Shown here: positions 1 through 5,787 of the stretch, in pieces
Layout: every line of letters starts with the position of its first letter
Position numbering within the stretch: the first letter of the stretch is position 1
Assembly (NCBI GenBank): GCA_013214715.1
Contig: JABSSB010000207.1
Coordinates: 1 to 6,224, forward strand
DNA length: 6,224 bases
Origin: Paracoccaceae bacterium
GTDB lineage: Bacteria; Pseudomonadota; Alphaproteobacteria; Rhodobacterales; Rhodobacteraceae
Direction of reading: 5' to 3'
Position numbers and translations under genes: made by a program
Notes under the pieces: generated by a model
Databases searched by the model: none
Told to the model about the DNA's origin: nothing
Seen by the model: only the letters and a program-made list of their open reading frames with translations

Positions 1-84
1 GCCGGGGATATCATGTCGCCGGGTCAGAACGAGGCCACAGTGGCCGGCATTTTGGGCTGGCTGGCCGAGCAAGGGATCGAATGA
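1..84 (+). CDS. C-terminal fragment of an unidentified protein, cut by the window edge
   Basis: The + frame starting at base 1 is open for 27 codons and ends at TGA (82-84). The visible tail ends in GILGWLAEQGIE. The start and nearly all of the protein lie outside the window, so the product cannot be named. A short amphipathic final helix of this kind is common at the end of alpha/beta-hydrolase proteins and many other enzymes, so it is not diagnostic. The gene converges on phaZ, with a perfect hairpin (101-124) between the two stop codons. That it is a real gene end is inferred from alphaproteobacterial-looking codon use, the position of the hairpin just after the stop, and the lack of a competing frame. 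Confidence 0.6.
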   Translation, partial: AGDIMSPGQNEATVAGILGWLAEQGIE

Positions 85-100
85 AAGTGCTGCCACCCCA

Positions 101-124
101 AGCGGCGGGGTGAACCCCGCCGCT
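101..124. terminator. Perfect GC-rich hairpin between convergent genes, probable bidirectional terminator
   Basis: The arms AGCGGCGGGG (101-110) and CCCCGCCGCT (115-124) are exactly complementary around a TGAA loop. The hairpin begins 16 bases after the stop of the left-hand gene and lies 13 bases past the stop of phaZ, so it could end transcription from both sides. Neither side has a T-run, so it is not a textbook intrinsic terminator. It may instead block 3' exonucleases or act together with Rho. The hairpin is seen directly; the function is inferred. Confidence 0.6.
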
Positions 125-137
125 GCTCCGGGTCGGA

Positions 138-1406
138 TTATGCCACGTTTGTATTGGCCGCTTTGGGCGCCGAAGGCGCGCTGTTGGCGTCAATGAATTC
201 CAGCACCAGAGGGCGGATATTGTTGCGCCAGGATTTTCCTGCGAAAATCCCGTAATGGCCGGCGCCTGGTTCCACGTGGCTGGCCTTCTTTTCGTCCGGC
301 AATCCGGTGCACAGCGCGAGCGCCGCCACGCATTGCCCAGGGGCCGAGATGTCGTCATTAGCACCTTCGACGGTTTTCACGGCCACTGATGTGATCTGTC
401 CGATATCCACCTTGCGCCCGTTCACGCTGAATGCGTTGCGCCCGATTTCGCAGCCTTTGAAAATGCGTTCGACCGTCGAAAGGTAGAATTCAGCCGGCAT
501 GTCCATCACAGCCAGATATTCGTCATAAAAGCGGTTATGCTTGTCGTGATCCGACGCCTCGCCACGCGACACGCGCATGATCTGGTCTAAGAAAGCCTTG
601 CCATGGCGGTCGGCATTCATCGACATGAAGGAGGTCAGCTGCAACAGGCCCGGATAGACCATGCGGCCCACGCCCTTGTATTTAAAGCCGACCCGCTGGA
701 TCATGGTTTCTTCCAACTGGCCCATTGTCACGCGGCGGCCAAAATCGGTGACCTCCGTCGGTGCGGCGTCGGGGTCGACCGGGCCGCCGATCAGCGTCAG
801 CGACCGCGGCTGCGCATCGGGATCCTCTTCGGCCAGATAGGCCGTGGCGGCCAACGTCAGCGGTGCAGGCTGGCACACTGCAATGACATGCGTGTCCGGA
901 CCCATTTCACGCAGGAAGTCGACCAGATAGAGCGTGTAATCCTCAACATCGAATTTCCCGGCCGAGACCGGAATGTCGCGCGCATTGTGCCAGTCGGTGA
1001 CATAGACCTCGCAATCGCCCAGCAGCGATTGCACGGTGGAGCGCAGCAGCGTGGCATAGTGCCCCGACATCGGCGCAACTAGAAGAACCTTCCGTGGGCT
1101 TGGCGCGCGTCCCGAGATGTTGAAATGCACCAGATCACCAAAAGGCTTTTCGACCACGGTGTTGACCTCAACCACATGGTCGCGCCCGTCTTCGCAGGTC
1201 CAGAAGTTGATGCCCCAATCCGGCTTGACCACCATGCGTGCAAAGGTGCGCTCGGTTACTTCCCCCCAGGCGGCCATCCAGTTCAGACCGGGGTTCGGCA
1301 TCATGGCAAATGCGGGGTAAGAGGCCATCGCCTTAGCGGATGCGCCCATCCATTGCTGGGTATTGCGCACTGATTCCATCAGGTCATAGGTCAACATGTA
1401 ACGCAT
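138..1406 (-). CDS. phaZ: Intracellular poly(3-hydroxybutyrate) depolymerase PhaZ
   Basis: The enzyme hydrolyses granule-bound (amorphous) PHA inside the cell to release 3-hydroxybutyrate units or oligomers. The 422-aa protein has the usual length and N-terminus of the family (MRYMLTYDLMESVRN). It has an alpha/beta-hydrolase core with a lipase-like box in which cysteine is the nucleophile (VCQPA, Cys178). An acid follows in EGANDDIS (Asp351 or Asp352), then a histidine in GAGHYGIF (His384). This Cys-Asp-His arrangement matches the Ralstonia PhaZa1 type. There is no signal peptide, fitting a cytoplasmic granule enzyme. The ATG at 1406 was chosen because GGAGA sits 5 bases upstream and family homology begins there. 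An in-frame ATG at 1418 (METR) is possible but would place the Shine-Dalgarno inside the gene. The frame stays open back to 1607 across the start of phaC, but that extension has no family character. phaZ is divergent from phaC across 110 bp. Confidence 0.95.
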   Translation of the reverse strand: MRYMLTYDLMESVRNTQQWMGASAKAMASYPAFAMMPNPGLNWMAAWGEVTERTFARMVVKPDWGINFWTCEDGRDHVVEVNTVVEKPFGDLVHFNISGRAPSPRKVLLVAPMSGHYATLLRSTVQSLLGDCEVYVTDWHNARDIPVSAGKFDVEDYTLYLVDFLREMGPDTHVIAVCQPAPLTLAATAYLAEEDPDAQPRSLTLIGGPVDPDAAPTEVTDFGRRVTMGQLEETMIQRVGFKYKGVGRMVYPGLLQLTSFMSMNADRHGKAFLDQIMRVSRGEASDHDKHNRFYDEYLAVMDMPAEFYLSTVERIFKGCEIGRNAFSVNGRKVDIGQITSVAVKTVEGANDDISAPGQCVAALALCTGLPDEKKASHVEPGAGHYGIFAGKSWRNNIRPLVLEFIDANSAPSAPKAANTNVA

Positions 1407-1516
1407 TCGGGTCTCCATTTTTTCTGGCAGGCCCGGTATCTTGGACCAAATCGCCGCTTTGCCTCCCGATCGCAGCGGCGTTATGTTGCAGGGGAACGTA
1501 AGCGGGAAATCTTGAC
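1407..1516. promoter_or_regulatory. Divergent phaZ-phaC intergenic region
   Basis: This 110-bp gap must hold the promoters of both phaZ (-) and phaC (+). A 7-bp inverted repeat, CGCCGCT (1452-1458) and AGCGGCG (1474-1480), lies near its middle, and a near-palindrome TTGGACCAA lies at 1441-1449. Either could be a regulator site, but neither matches a site I know. No CTGC-N3-GCAG site is present, unlike upstream of phaP and phaR. No convincing -35/-10 pair was found on either strand. A weak + strand candidate is TTTGCC (1458-1463), 17 bp, TTATGT (1481-1486). Confidence 0.5.
1412..1416 (-). promoter_or_regulatory. Ribosome binding site that decides the phaZ start
   Basis: On the - strand GGAGA precedes the ATG at 1406 by 5 bases. 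This favours the MRYML start over the ATG at 1418, four codons upstream, and over the much longer open frame reaching 1607. Confidence 0.7.
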
Positions 1517-3334
1517 ATGACAACTGATAACGAGGCCAACGTTGAAGACTCAGTGTTGGTGAGTGGCCAGCTTGCAGAAAACTTAAAGCGCGTCGAAGAG
1601 CTGTCAAAGCGGCTCACGCAAGTGATGACGCGACGCAAAGGGCACAACCCGGCTTTGGACGCGCCGGATCAGTCCTTGTTTGCCTTGGCTGCCACTAAAT
1701 ACTGGGCCGAGGCGATGCAGAACCCATCGAAAATCCTTGAGCATCAGGTGAATTACTGGTCCCAGTCGGTGACCCATTTCATCGAAGCGCAACAGGCGCT
1801 GGCGCAGGGCAAGCTGGCCGCGCCCGAAGACAAGACGCCGTCGGATCGCCGGTTCAAGAACCCGCTTTGGGGGTCTCACCCTTATTTCAACTTCATCAAA
1901 CAGCAATATCTGATCAATGCCGATGCGATCCGTCAGGCGGTTGAAGATGTCAGCGATCTGGATGAGACGGAAAAGCGGCGGCTGACTTATTTTTCGAATC
2001 AGATCATCGACATGATGTCGCCAACGAATTTTCTGGCCACCAACCCGGATGCGCTGGAGAAGGCGGTTGAAACCGAAGGCCAGTCATTGGTGGACGGGTT
2101 GGAAAACCTTGTGCGTGATCTGGAAGCCAATGACGGGGAGCTGGTCGTCCGGCTGGCGGATGAAAACGCGTTTGAAATCGGCGGCAATGTCGCCACCGCC
2201 GAAGGGCAGGTGGTGTATCGCAACCGGATGATGGAGCTGATCCAATACAAACCCTCGACCAAGCAGGTCTATGAAACGCCGCTGATCCTGTTTCCGCCCT
2301 GGATCAACAAGTTCTACATTCTCGACCTCAAGGAACAGAACAGCCTGATCCGCTGGATCACCGATCAGGGCTATACCCTGTTTGTGGCCAGCTGGATCAA
2401 TCCGGGCGAAGGCTATGCCGATACCGGTCTGGATGACTACATCCAGGACGGCTATCTGAGTGCCATCGAAACGGTCAAGGCGATCTGTGATGTGCCCAAG
2501 GTCAATGTGGTGGGCTATTGCATCGGCGGCACTACGCTGGCGCTGACATTGTCGCTGTTAAAACAACGTGGCGATGACTCGGTTGAATCAGCAACCTTCT
2601 TCACTGCGCTTACCGATTTTTCGGATCAGGGAGAATTCACGCCCTTCCTGCAGGACGATTTCATCGACGGGATCGAATCCGAGATCGACGGGCAGGGGTT
2701 GCTGCCCTCCTATATCATGGCGCGGACCTTCTCGTTCCTGCGCTCGAATGATCTGGTCTACGGTCCGGCCATCCGCAGCTATATGATGGGTCAAACCCCG
2801 CCCGCCTTTGACCTGCTGTTTTGGAATGGCGATGGAGCCAATCTGCCCGGCAAGATGGCGATGCAATACCTGCGCGGCTTGTGCCAGCGCAACGAATTTG
2901 CCGAAAACGGGTTCGAGATACTGGGCCATACACTGAAACTATCGGAAGTTGAGGTGCCTCTTTGCGGCATTGCCTGTGAGACCGACCATATCGCCGCGTG
3001 GAAAGACTGCTATCGCGGCATCACGATGATGGGCTCGCAGGATAAAACCTTCATCATGACCCAATCGGGCCATATTGCCGGGATCGTGAACCCGCCCGCC
3101 AAGAAGAAATACGGCCATTACATCAACCCCGATCTGTCTTTGGGTGTTGAGAAATGGCTGGATGGGGCAACCTTCCATGACGGCTCTTGGTGGCCGCGCT
3201 GGAATGACTGGCTGGCCGAACGCTCGGGCGAGATGGTTTCGGCGCGCAAGCCGGGCAGTCGGCGCTTTAAACCGCTGATGCCTGCGCCGGGCGCTTACGT
3301 GCGCTGCAAGCCCGGAGAGCCCCCTGCAATCTAG
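1517..3334 (+). CDS. phaC: Class I poly(3-hydroxyalkanoate) synthase PhaC
   Basis: PhaC polymerises (R)-3-hydroxyacyl-CoA, mainly 3-hydroxybutyryl-CoA, into PHA at the granule surface and releases CoA. The 605-aa length fits class I synthases, which act without a PhaE or PhaR-type subunit. The N-terminal domain (about 1-230) contains the NPLWGSHPYFNFIKQQYL region (about 115-132) typical of the family. The alpha/beta-hydrolase catalytic domain carries the lipase-like box GYCIGG with nucleophile Cys335. It also carries the conserved Trp436 in LLFWNGDGANLPG, Asp490 in CETDHIAAW and His519 in SGHIAGIVNPP. The catalytic residues are therefore all present. The ATG start is supported by GGGA about 9 bases upstream and by the divergent arrangement with phaZ. 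phaP follows after 125 bp with its own promoter. phaA and phaB (thiolase and reductase) are not in the window. Confidence 0.97.
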   Translation: MTTDNEANVEDSVLVSGQLAENLKRVEELSKRLTQVMTRRKGHNPALDAPDQSLFALAATKYWAEAMQNPSKILEHQVNYWSQSVTHFIEAQQALAQGKLAAPEDKTPSDRRFKNPLWGSHPYFNFIKQQYLINADAIRQAVEDVSDLDETEKRRLTYFSNQIIDMMSPTNFLATNPDALEKAVETEGQSLVDGLENLVRDLEANDGELVVRLADENAFEIGGNVATAEGQVVYRNRMMELIQYKPSTKQVYETPLILFPPWINKFYILDLKEQNSLIRWITDQGYTLFVASWINPGEGYADTGLDDYIQDGYLSAIETVKAICDVPKVNVVGYCIGGTTLALTLSLLKQRGDDSVESATFFTALTDFSDQGEFTPFLQDDFIDGIESEIDGQGLLPSYIMARTFSFLRSNDLVYGPAIRSYMMGQTPPAFDLLFWNGDGANLPGKMAMQYLRGLCQRNEFAENGFEILGHTLKLSEVEVPLCGIACETDHIAAWKDCYRGITMMGSQDKTFIMTQSGHIAGIVNPPAKKKYGHYINPDLSLGVEKWLDGATFHDGSWWPRWNDWLAERSGEMVSARKPGSRRFKPLMPAPGAYVRCKPGEPPAI

Positions 3335-3351
3335 GCGCGAAAAGTTTTTTG

Positions 3352-3362
3352 CTGCACCGCAG
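3352..3362. promoter_or_regulatory. Predicted PhaR operator, upstream site of phaP
   Basis: CTGCACCGCAG fits CTGC-N3-GCAG, the TGC-rich pattern reported for PhaR binding upstream of phaP in Paracoccus and Rhodobacter. It ends 9 bases before the proposed -35 box. The neighbouring phaR gene supplies the likely ligand-responsive repressor. Confidence 0.75.
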
Positions 3363-3371
3363 AAAAAGGGG

Positions 3372-3400
3372 TTGATTTTCTGCGGTGCAGCATTCATATT
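3372..3400 (+). promoter_or_regulatory. Predicted sigma-70-type promoter of phaP
   Basis: TTGATT (3372-3377) and CATATT (3395-3400) are separated by 17 bp and lie about 60 bases upstream of the phaP ATG. Transcription would start near 3407. The second PhaR-type site fills most of the spacer, so bound PhaR should exclude RNA polymerase. The promoter was found by eye and is unproven. Confidence 0.55.
3380..3390. promoter_or_regulatory. Predicted PhaR operator, promoter-spacer site of phaP
   Basis: CTGCGGTGCAG is the second CTGC-N3-GCAG element, 28 bp centre-to-centre from the first and its mirror image. It lies between the proposed -35 and -10 boxes of phaP, a typical place for a repressor site. 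Confidence 0.75.
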
Positions 3401-3459
3401 CTTCTCAGTACACAGGACCGGGGTGTTCCCGGGACACACCCTTAAAAAGGACTGAGACG

Positions 3460-3906
3460 ATGACCAATACACAAGATTTCTCGGCAATGATGAAAGACAT
3501 GATGGGCGCATTTCCGGTCGACACCTCGGCCATGGAAGACGCGTTCAAGACGACTGCCTCGCTGAACGAAAAGCTGGCAGCTGTCGCTCTGGACGCGGCT
3601 GAAAAGTCGGCTGAGATCTCGGGTGATTGGACCAAGGACGCCATCACCAAGCTGACCGAAATGTCGAAAGCCAAGGCAGAGCCGGCCGATTATGCCAAGG
3701 CGATGACCGATTTCGCGTCTGCATCTGCTGAAGTTGCCGCTGAAAAAATGGCTGCCTTCGCTGAGATCGCAAAGAAAGTCCAGATGGACACCGTTGAGCT
3801 GATGATGGCTGCAGGCAAGGACATGACCGAAGAAGCTTCGGCCGCTGTCAAGAAAGCGACCACCGAAGCCACCGAGGCCGTCAAGAAGGCCGCCGCGGTC
3901 AAGTAA
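3460..3906 (+). CDS. phaP: Phasin, PHA granule-associated protein
   Basis: Phasins coat the surface of PHA granules, control their size and number and shield the polymer from the cytoplasm. The 148-aa product is small, almost entirely helical, rich in Ala, Lys, Glu and Met, and has a single Trp (57) and no Cys. It matches the Phasin_2 type common in alphaproteobacteria. The amphipathic helices run from about residue 28 to 125. The tail repeats AVKKA twice and is Lys/Ala-rich, a basic end that could contact nucleic acid or polymer, which is inference. The ATG at 3460 has AAGGA 8 bases upstream; the frame is open further upstream to 3385, but that part covers the promoter and operator. The gene is followed by a strong terminator and then phaR. 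It is probably repressed by PhaR when no granules are present. Confidence 0.93.
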   Translation: MTNTQDFSAMMKDMMGAFPVDTSAMEDAFKTTASLNEKLAAVALDAAEKSAEISGDWTKDAITKLTEMSKAKAEPADYAKAMTDFASASAEVAAEKMAAFAEIAKKVQMDTVELMMAAGKDMTEEASAAVKKATTEATEAVKKAAAVK

Positions 3907-3961
3907 GTCGAAAAAACGCGGATCTGCACCATTCCTCCTCCCAACCGGTGTGTATTCGCGG

Positions 3962-3997
3962 GGGCGGGCCAACAAGCGGCTCGCCCTTTCTTTTTTT
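3962..3997 (+). terminator. Intrinsic terminator downstream of phaP
   Basis: GGGCGGGCC (3962-3970) pairs with GGCTCGCCC (3978-3986), nine pairs with one G-T, around a 7-base loop. It is followed directly by TTTCTTTTTTT (3987-3997). It lies 55 bases after the phaP stop and 52 bases before the phaR start. It should end most phaP transcripts and leave phaR to its own promoter or to read-through. Confidence 0.9.
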
Positions 3998-4018
3998 GCT
4001 GCAGTCGCATAAGATTCT

Positions 4019-4029
4019 CTGCAATGCAG
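4019..4029. promoter_or_regulatory. Predicted PhaR operator upstream of phaR (autoregulation)
   Basis: CTGCAATGCAG is a third CTGC-N3-GCAG element, ending 20 bases before the phaR GTG. A palindromic CTGCAG at 3999-4004 lies just upstream and could be an extra weak contact. A tentative phaR promoter is TTTCTT (3987-3992), 17 bp, TAAGAT (4010-4015). If real, the operator lies at about the transcription start. Negative autoregulation of phaR is known in related species; here it is inferred from the site. Confidence 0.7.
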
Positions 4030-4036
4030 CCACTGC

Positions 4037-4043
4037 GGGAGGA
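4037..4043 (+). promoter_or_regulatory. Ribosome binding site that decides the GTG start of phaR
   Basis: GGGAGGA lies 6 bases before GTG (4050). No ATG is positioned for the conserved N-terminus, and the upstream in-frame extension to 3948 runs through the phaP terminator, so GTG is the credible start. Confidence 0.85.
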
Positions 4044-4049
4044 ACATCC

Positions 4050-4595
4050 GTGGCAGACCAGGGCAACCCCCTTTTGATCAAGCGCTACGCAAGCCGGCGC
4101 CTATATAATACCGAGACCAGCGATTACGTGACGCTGGAGGATATCGCCGGGTTCATCCGCGATGGCCGCGAGGTGCAGATTGTTGATCTGAAATCGGGCG
4201 ATGACCTGACCCGGCAATATCTGCTGCAGATCATTGCTGAACATGAAAGCCGTGGCGAAAACGTGTTGCCGGTAACGGTGCTGAACGACCTCGTGCGCAG
4301 TTATATGCTGCCGGGCGGGGGCATGATGCCACAATTCCTGCAAAGCTCTTTCGAGATGCTGCGGGAAAACCAGTCCAAGATGCTCGAAAACATGAACGCC
4401 ATGAACCCGATGTCCGCGATGCCGGGGTTCGAGGCGATGAAAGCCCAGCAGGAAGCCTTCCTAAAGGCCATGACCGGTGGTTGGACGGGCGGCGCCTCTG
4501 GCCCTGAGAAGGGCGAGGGTGGCGAAAGCGACGATCTCAACACGATCAAGCAGCAACTGGCCGAGCTGCAAAGCAAGCTCAACAAGATGAGCTGA
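4050..4595 (+). CDS. phaR: PHA synthesis repressor PhaR
   Basis: PhaR binds TGC-rich DNA and represses phasin genes and its own gene. It also binds nascent PHA granules, which pulls it off the DNA and switches phasin on. The 181-aa protein has the PHB/PHA accumulation regulator DNA-binding domain near the N-terminus (about 7-70), marked by IKRYASRRLYNTETSDYVTLEDIA. A second conserved region follows (about 75-105, NDLVRSYMLPGGGMMPQFLQ), then a Met-rich stretch (111-130), a Gly-rich linker (143-160) and a short C-terminal coiled coil (161-181, NTIKQQLAELQSKLNK). It starts at GTG behind a strong GGGAGGA. It lies last in the phaC-phaP-phaR row, behind a terminator, with a CTGC-N3-GCAG site in its leader. 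This PhaR is the regulator and is unrelated to the class IV synthase subunit of the same name. Confidence 0.95.
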   Translation: MADQGNPLLIKRYASRRLYNTETSDYVTLEDIAGFIRDGREVQIVDLKSGDDLTRQYLLQIIAEHESRGENVLPVTVLNDLVRSYMLPGGGMMPQFLQSSFEMLRENQSKMLENMNAMNPMSAMPGFEAMKAQQEAFLKAMTGGWTGGASGPEKGEGGESDDLNTIKQQLAELQSKLNKMS

Positions 4596-4845
4596 TCCGA
4601 AGGATTTGGTCGTGTTTGTAATGCGCGTTTGTGTGTGGGGGGGCCATAAGCTTACAGCATGACGGCTCTCGTGTCGCCAGTTCCTGCGCAGTCGTTTTGG
4701 CGTCGTTGGTTTCTCGGTGGAGCATCTGGCTTGGAGCTTGCTACGCAAGCGCCGACTTACAATTTCAAGAGGGTGAGTGTCGGCTATGCGGACTTTGTTG
4801 CCGTTCATCGACACCGAATGAATGTCGGCTTGCAGGCGACTACAC
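4596..4845. other. Gene-free convergent region between phaR and the unknown gene pair
   Basis: This 250-bp stretch separates two convergent stop codons. Short open frames on the + strand (from 4631 and 4659) have no ribosome binding site and read as low-complexity, Arg/Cys-rich shadow translations. A small inverted repeat GCTTGC-TAC-GCAAGC lies at 4736-4750. Two similar segments beginning TGTCGGCT occur near 4777 and 4824. No strong hairpin with a T-run follows phaR. The stretch may be an old intergenic repeat or gene debris, but nothing here proves that. Confidence 0.5.
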
Positions 4846-5391
4846 TCAATGGGAACCAAAGGAAGCCAGCACGTGAGCTTCGATAGATGTTCCAGTTTCT
4901 CGAGCAAGCCAGAACAAAGTGATGGCTGATGACGCCATTATGACACCTTGTTGAATTGCGGCTTCAACTGTCTCAGGTTTAGGCGAATTCCTCAGTTTCT
5001 CGACATCCGCCAGAATACTGTCACGCTGTCGCTCATACCCACGTCCGAAGAAGCCTTCTCTTTCAACAGTCTCAGGCAAGTCGTTCGTCGCTTCTTGTAA
5101 GAAAGCGATACCTCTTTGTGTTTCAAAGACAATGCAATCAATGACTTGAGACGGCGGAGCTTGATCATTCCTTCCGCTGCAAAAGTCGCCCATGCGTCGG
5201 AGGCAAGTATACTGGAGGGCGTTCCGAAACTCCATTTCAGCATCGTCAACAGCCATCAAGCACGCGATGTAGTTTGGGTCTAGGTCTTGCGAGAAGTTGT
5301 CGGGAACGTGGTCAGCAAAGCCATCACTTGGCAGGCCAAATGCACCAGCAACCAAAAGGGCAGCAATGACGTTTGAAGAGAACTTAATCAC
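4846..5391 (-). CDS. Hypothetical secreted four-cysteine protein
   Basis: I do not recognise this protein. From GTG at 5391 it is 181 aa. The start begins VIKFSSNVIAALLVAGAFG and continues to GFA-DH, which reads as a Sec signal peptide with likely cleavage after residue 26. The mature part has exactly four cysteines (44, 63, 71, 86), an even number that fits two disulfides in the periplasm. A charged helical stretch follows (about 95-150), with a weakly hydrophobic segment near the end (about 149-163, GVIMASSAITLFWLA). The cysteine-rich helical N-terminal half loosely recalls the LprI/DUF1311 type, but I cannot confirm membership. GTG is chosen because it overlaps the upstream stop as GTGA and has GGAGAG 11 bases before it. 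An ATG at 5415 also gives a signal peptide with a basic start (MVRRARK) but has no ribosome binding site. It is probably translated together with the upstream membrane protein. Confidence 0.75.
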   Translation of the reverse strand: MIKFSSNVIAALLVAGAFGLPSDGFADHVPDNFSQDLDPNYIACLMAVDDAEMEFRNALQYTCLRRMGDFCSGRNDQAPPSQVIDCIVFETQRGIAFLQEATNDLPETVEREGFFGRGYERQRDSILADVEKLRNSPKPETVEAAIQQGVIMASSAITLFWLARETGTSIEAHVLASFGSH

Positions 5392-5606
5392 GGTCTTTCG
5401 CGCTCTCCGTACCATTTGAACCCGTAATACAAAGCCTGAAGAGGAATACCTACAAAGGCGGTTGCTAGGAATAGGGCGCCCGTGCCTCTGTGCCACTGCA
5501 AAATGTCATCGAACCACATGACGGAAGCGACAATTACCAGACTGCCGACGACTACTGTTCTTATGGTTTTTTGTTTGTTTGAAAGTTTCTTCCAGTTGAG
5601 TTCCAT
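5388..5606 (-). CDS. Small hypothetical membrane protein with two transmembrane helices
   Basis: I do not recognise this protein. From ATG at 5606 it is 72 aa. A polar, Lys-rich start (MELNWKKLSNKQK) is followed by helix 1 (about 15-32, including VVVGSLVIVASVMWF), a short loop with DD and H, helix 2 (about 42-63) and a charged tail ending GERERP. Its TGA overlaps the GTG of the next gene by 4 bp, a strong sign of translational coupling. The two products may act together at the inner membrane and in the periplasm. The frame continues upstream to 5894, but that part runs into the transposase remnant and reads as non-coding. The ribosome binding site is weak (GGTTGG, about 5 bases upstream), so the exact start is uncertain. 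Confidence 0.65.
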   Translation of the reverse strand: MELNWKKLSNKQKTIRTVVVGSLVIVASVMWFDDILQWHRGTGALFLATAFVGIPLQALYYGFKWYGERERP

Positions 5607-5775
5607 GTCGCCAACCCGACCGACCTTAATTAGAAAGGAGACGTTTGCGCACAGCGCAGAATTTGGCAAGGGGCTCGAACCAGACATTCGCCGCGCGAAC
5701 GACAAACCTCCGCTTAAGCTTGCGAACGCGAAAACGAAGAGTTCCGAAGTGAGTTCGCCCCGACCCATATCTCCG
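5607..5775. other. Leader region of the two-gene unknown operon
   Basis: This stretch lies between the small membrane gene and the transposase remnant and should hold the operon promoter on the - strand. The only candidate seen is weak: TTGCCA (5664-5669) with AAACGT (5641-5646) at 17-bp spacing. No gene is supported here. Confidence 0.35.
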
Positions 5776-5787
5776 CTATATAGCGGA
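5772..5787. repeat. Perfect 16-bp palindrome at the end of the transposase remnant
   Basis: TCCGCTATATAGCGGA is its own reverse complement and overlaps the TAG stop (5776-5778) of the last transposase frame. It could be a protein-binding site or a relic of the insertion sequence end. Nothing else identifies its role. Confidence 0.6.

Larger units (their letters stand above)
3350..3392. repeat. 17-bp perfect inverted repeat between phaC and phaP carrying two PhaR-type sites
   Basis: The arms 3350-3366 and 3376-3392 are exactly complementary across a 9-base loop. Each arm contains one CTGC-N3-GCAG element. The element begins 15 bases after the phaC stop and overlaps the predicted phaP promoter. 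As DNA it reads as a paired operator. As RNA it would form a strong hairpin that could protect or end the phaC transcript, although no T-run follows it. Confidence 0.85.

Noticed and set aside
603..1082. 159-aa open frame on the + strand inside phaZ
   Set aside because: It is fully antisense to phaZ, has no ribosome binding site, and its His/Arg/Gln-rich composition is typical of a shadow of a GC-rich gene.
1407..1607. 67-residue N-terminal extension of phaZ
   Set aside because: It overlaps the start of phaC on the other strand, has no family character, and a good ribosome binding site marks the start at 1406.
2939..3511. 190-aa - strand open frame across the end of phaC and the phaP leader
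   Set aside because: It is antisense to phaC and runs across the phaP promoter and operators; its composition is that of a shadow.
3442..4047. 201-aa - strand open frame opposite phaP
   Set aside because: It is a shadow of phaP and runs through the terminator and the phaR leader.
4631..4886. Two small + strand open frames (81 and 75 aa) after phaR
   Set aside because: There is no ribosome binding site and no recognisable motif, they overlap each other in different frames, and they run into the end of the convergent gene.
4461..4907. 148-aa - strand open frame covering the end of phaR and the gap behind it
   Set aside because: It is antisense to phaR and Arg-rich, with no plausible start or domain.
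5672..5692. tRNA T-arm-like string GGTTCGAGCCCC on the - strand
   Set aside because: The bases flanking TTCGAGC do not form a five-pair T-stem, and no acceptor or anticodon arms are present, so it is neither a tRNA nor a proven attachment site.
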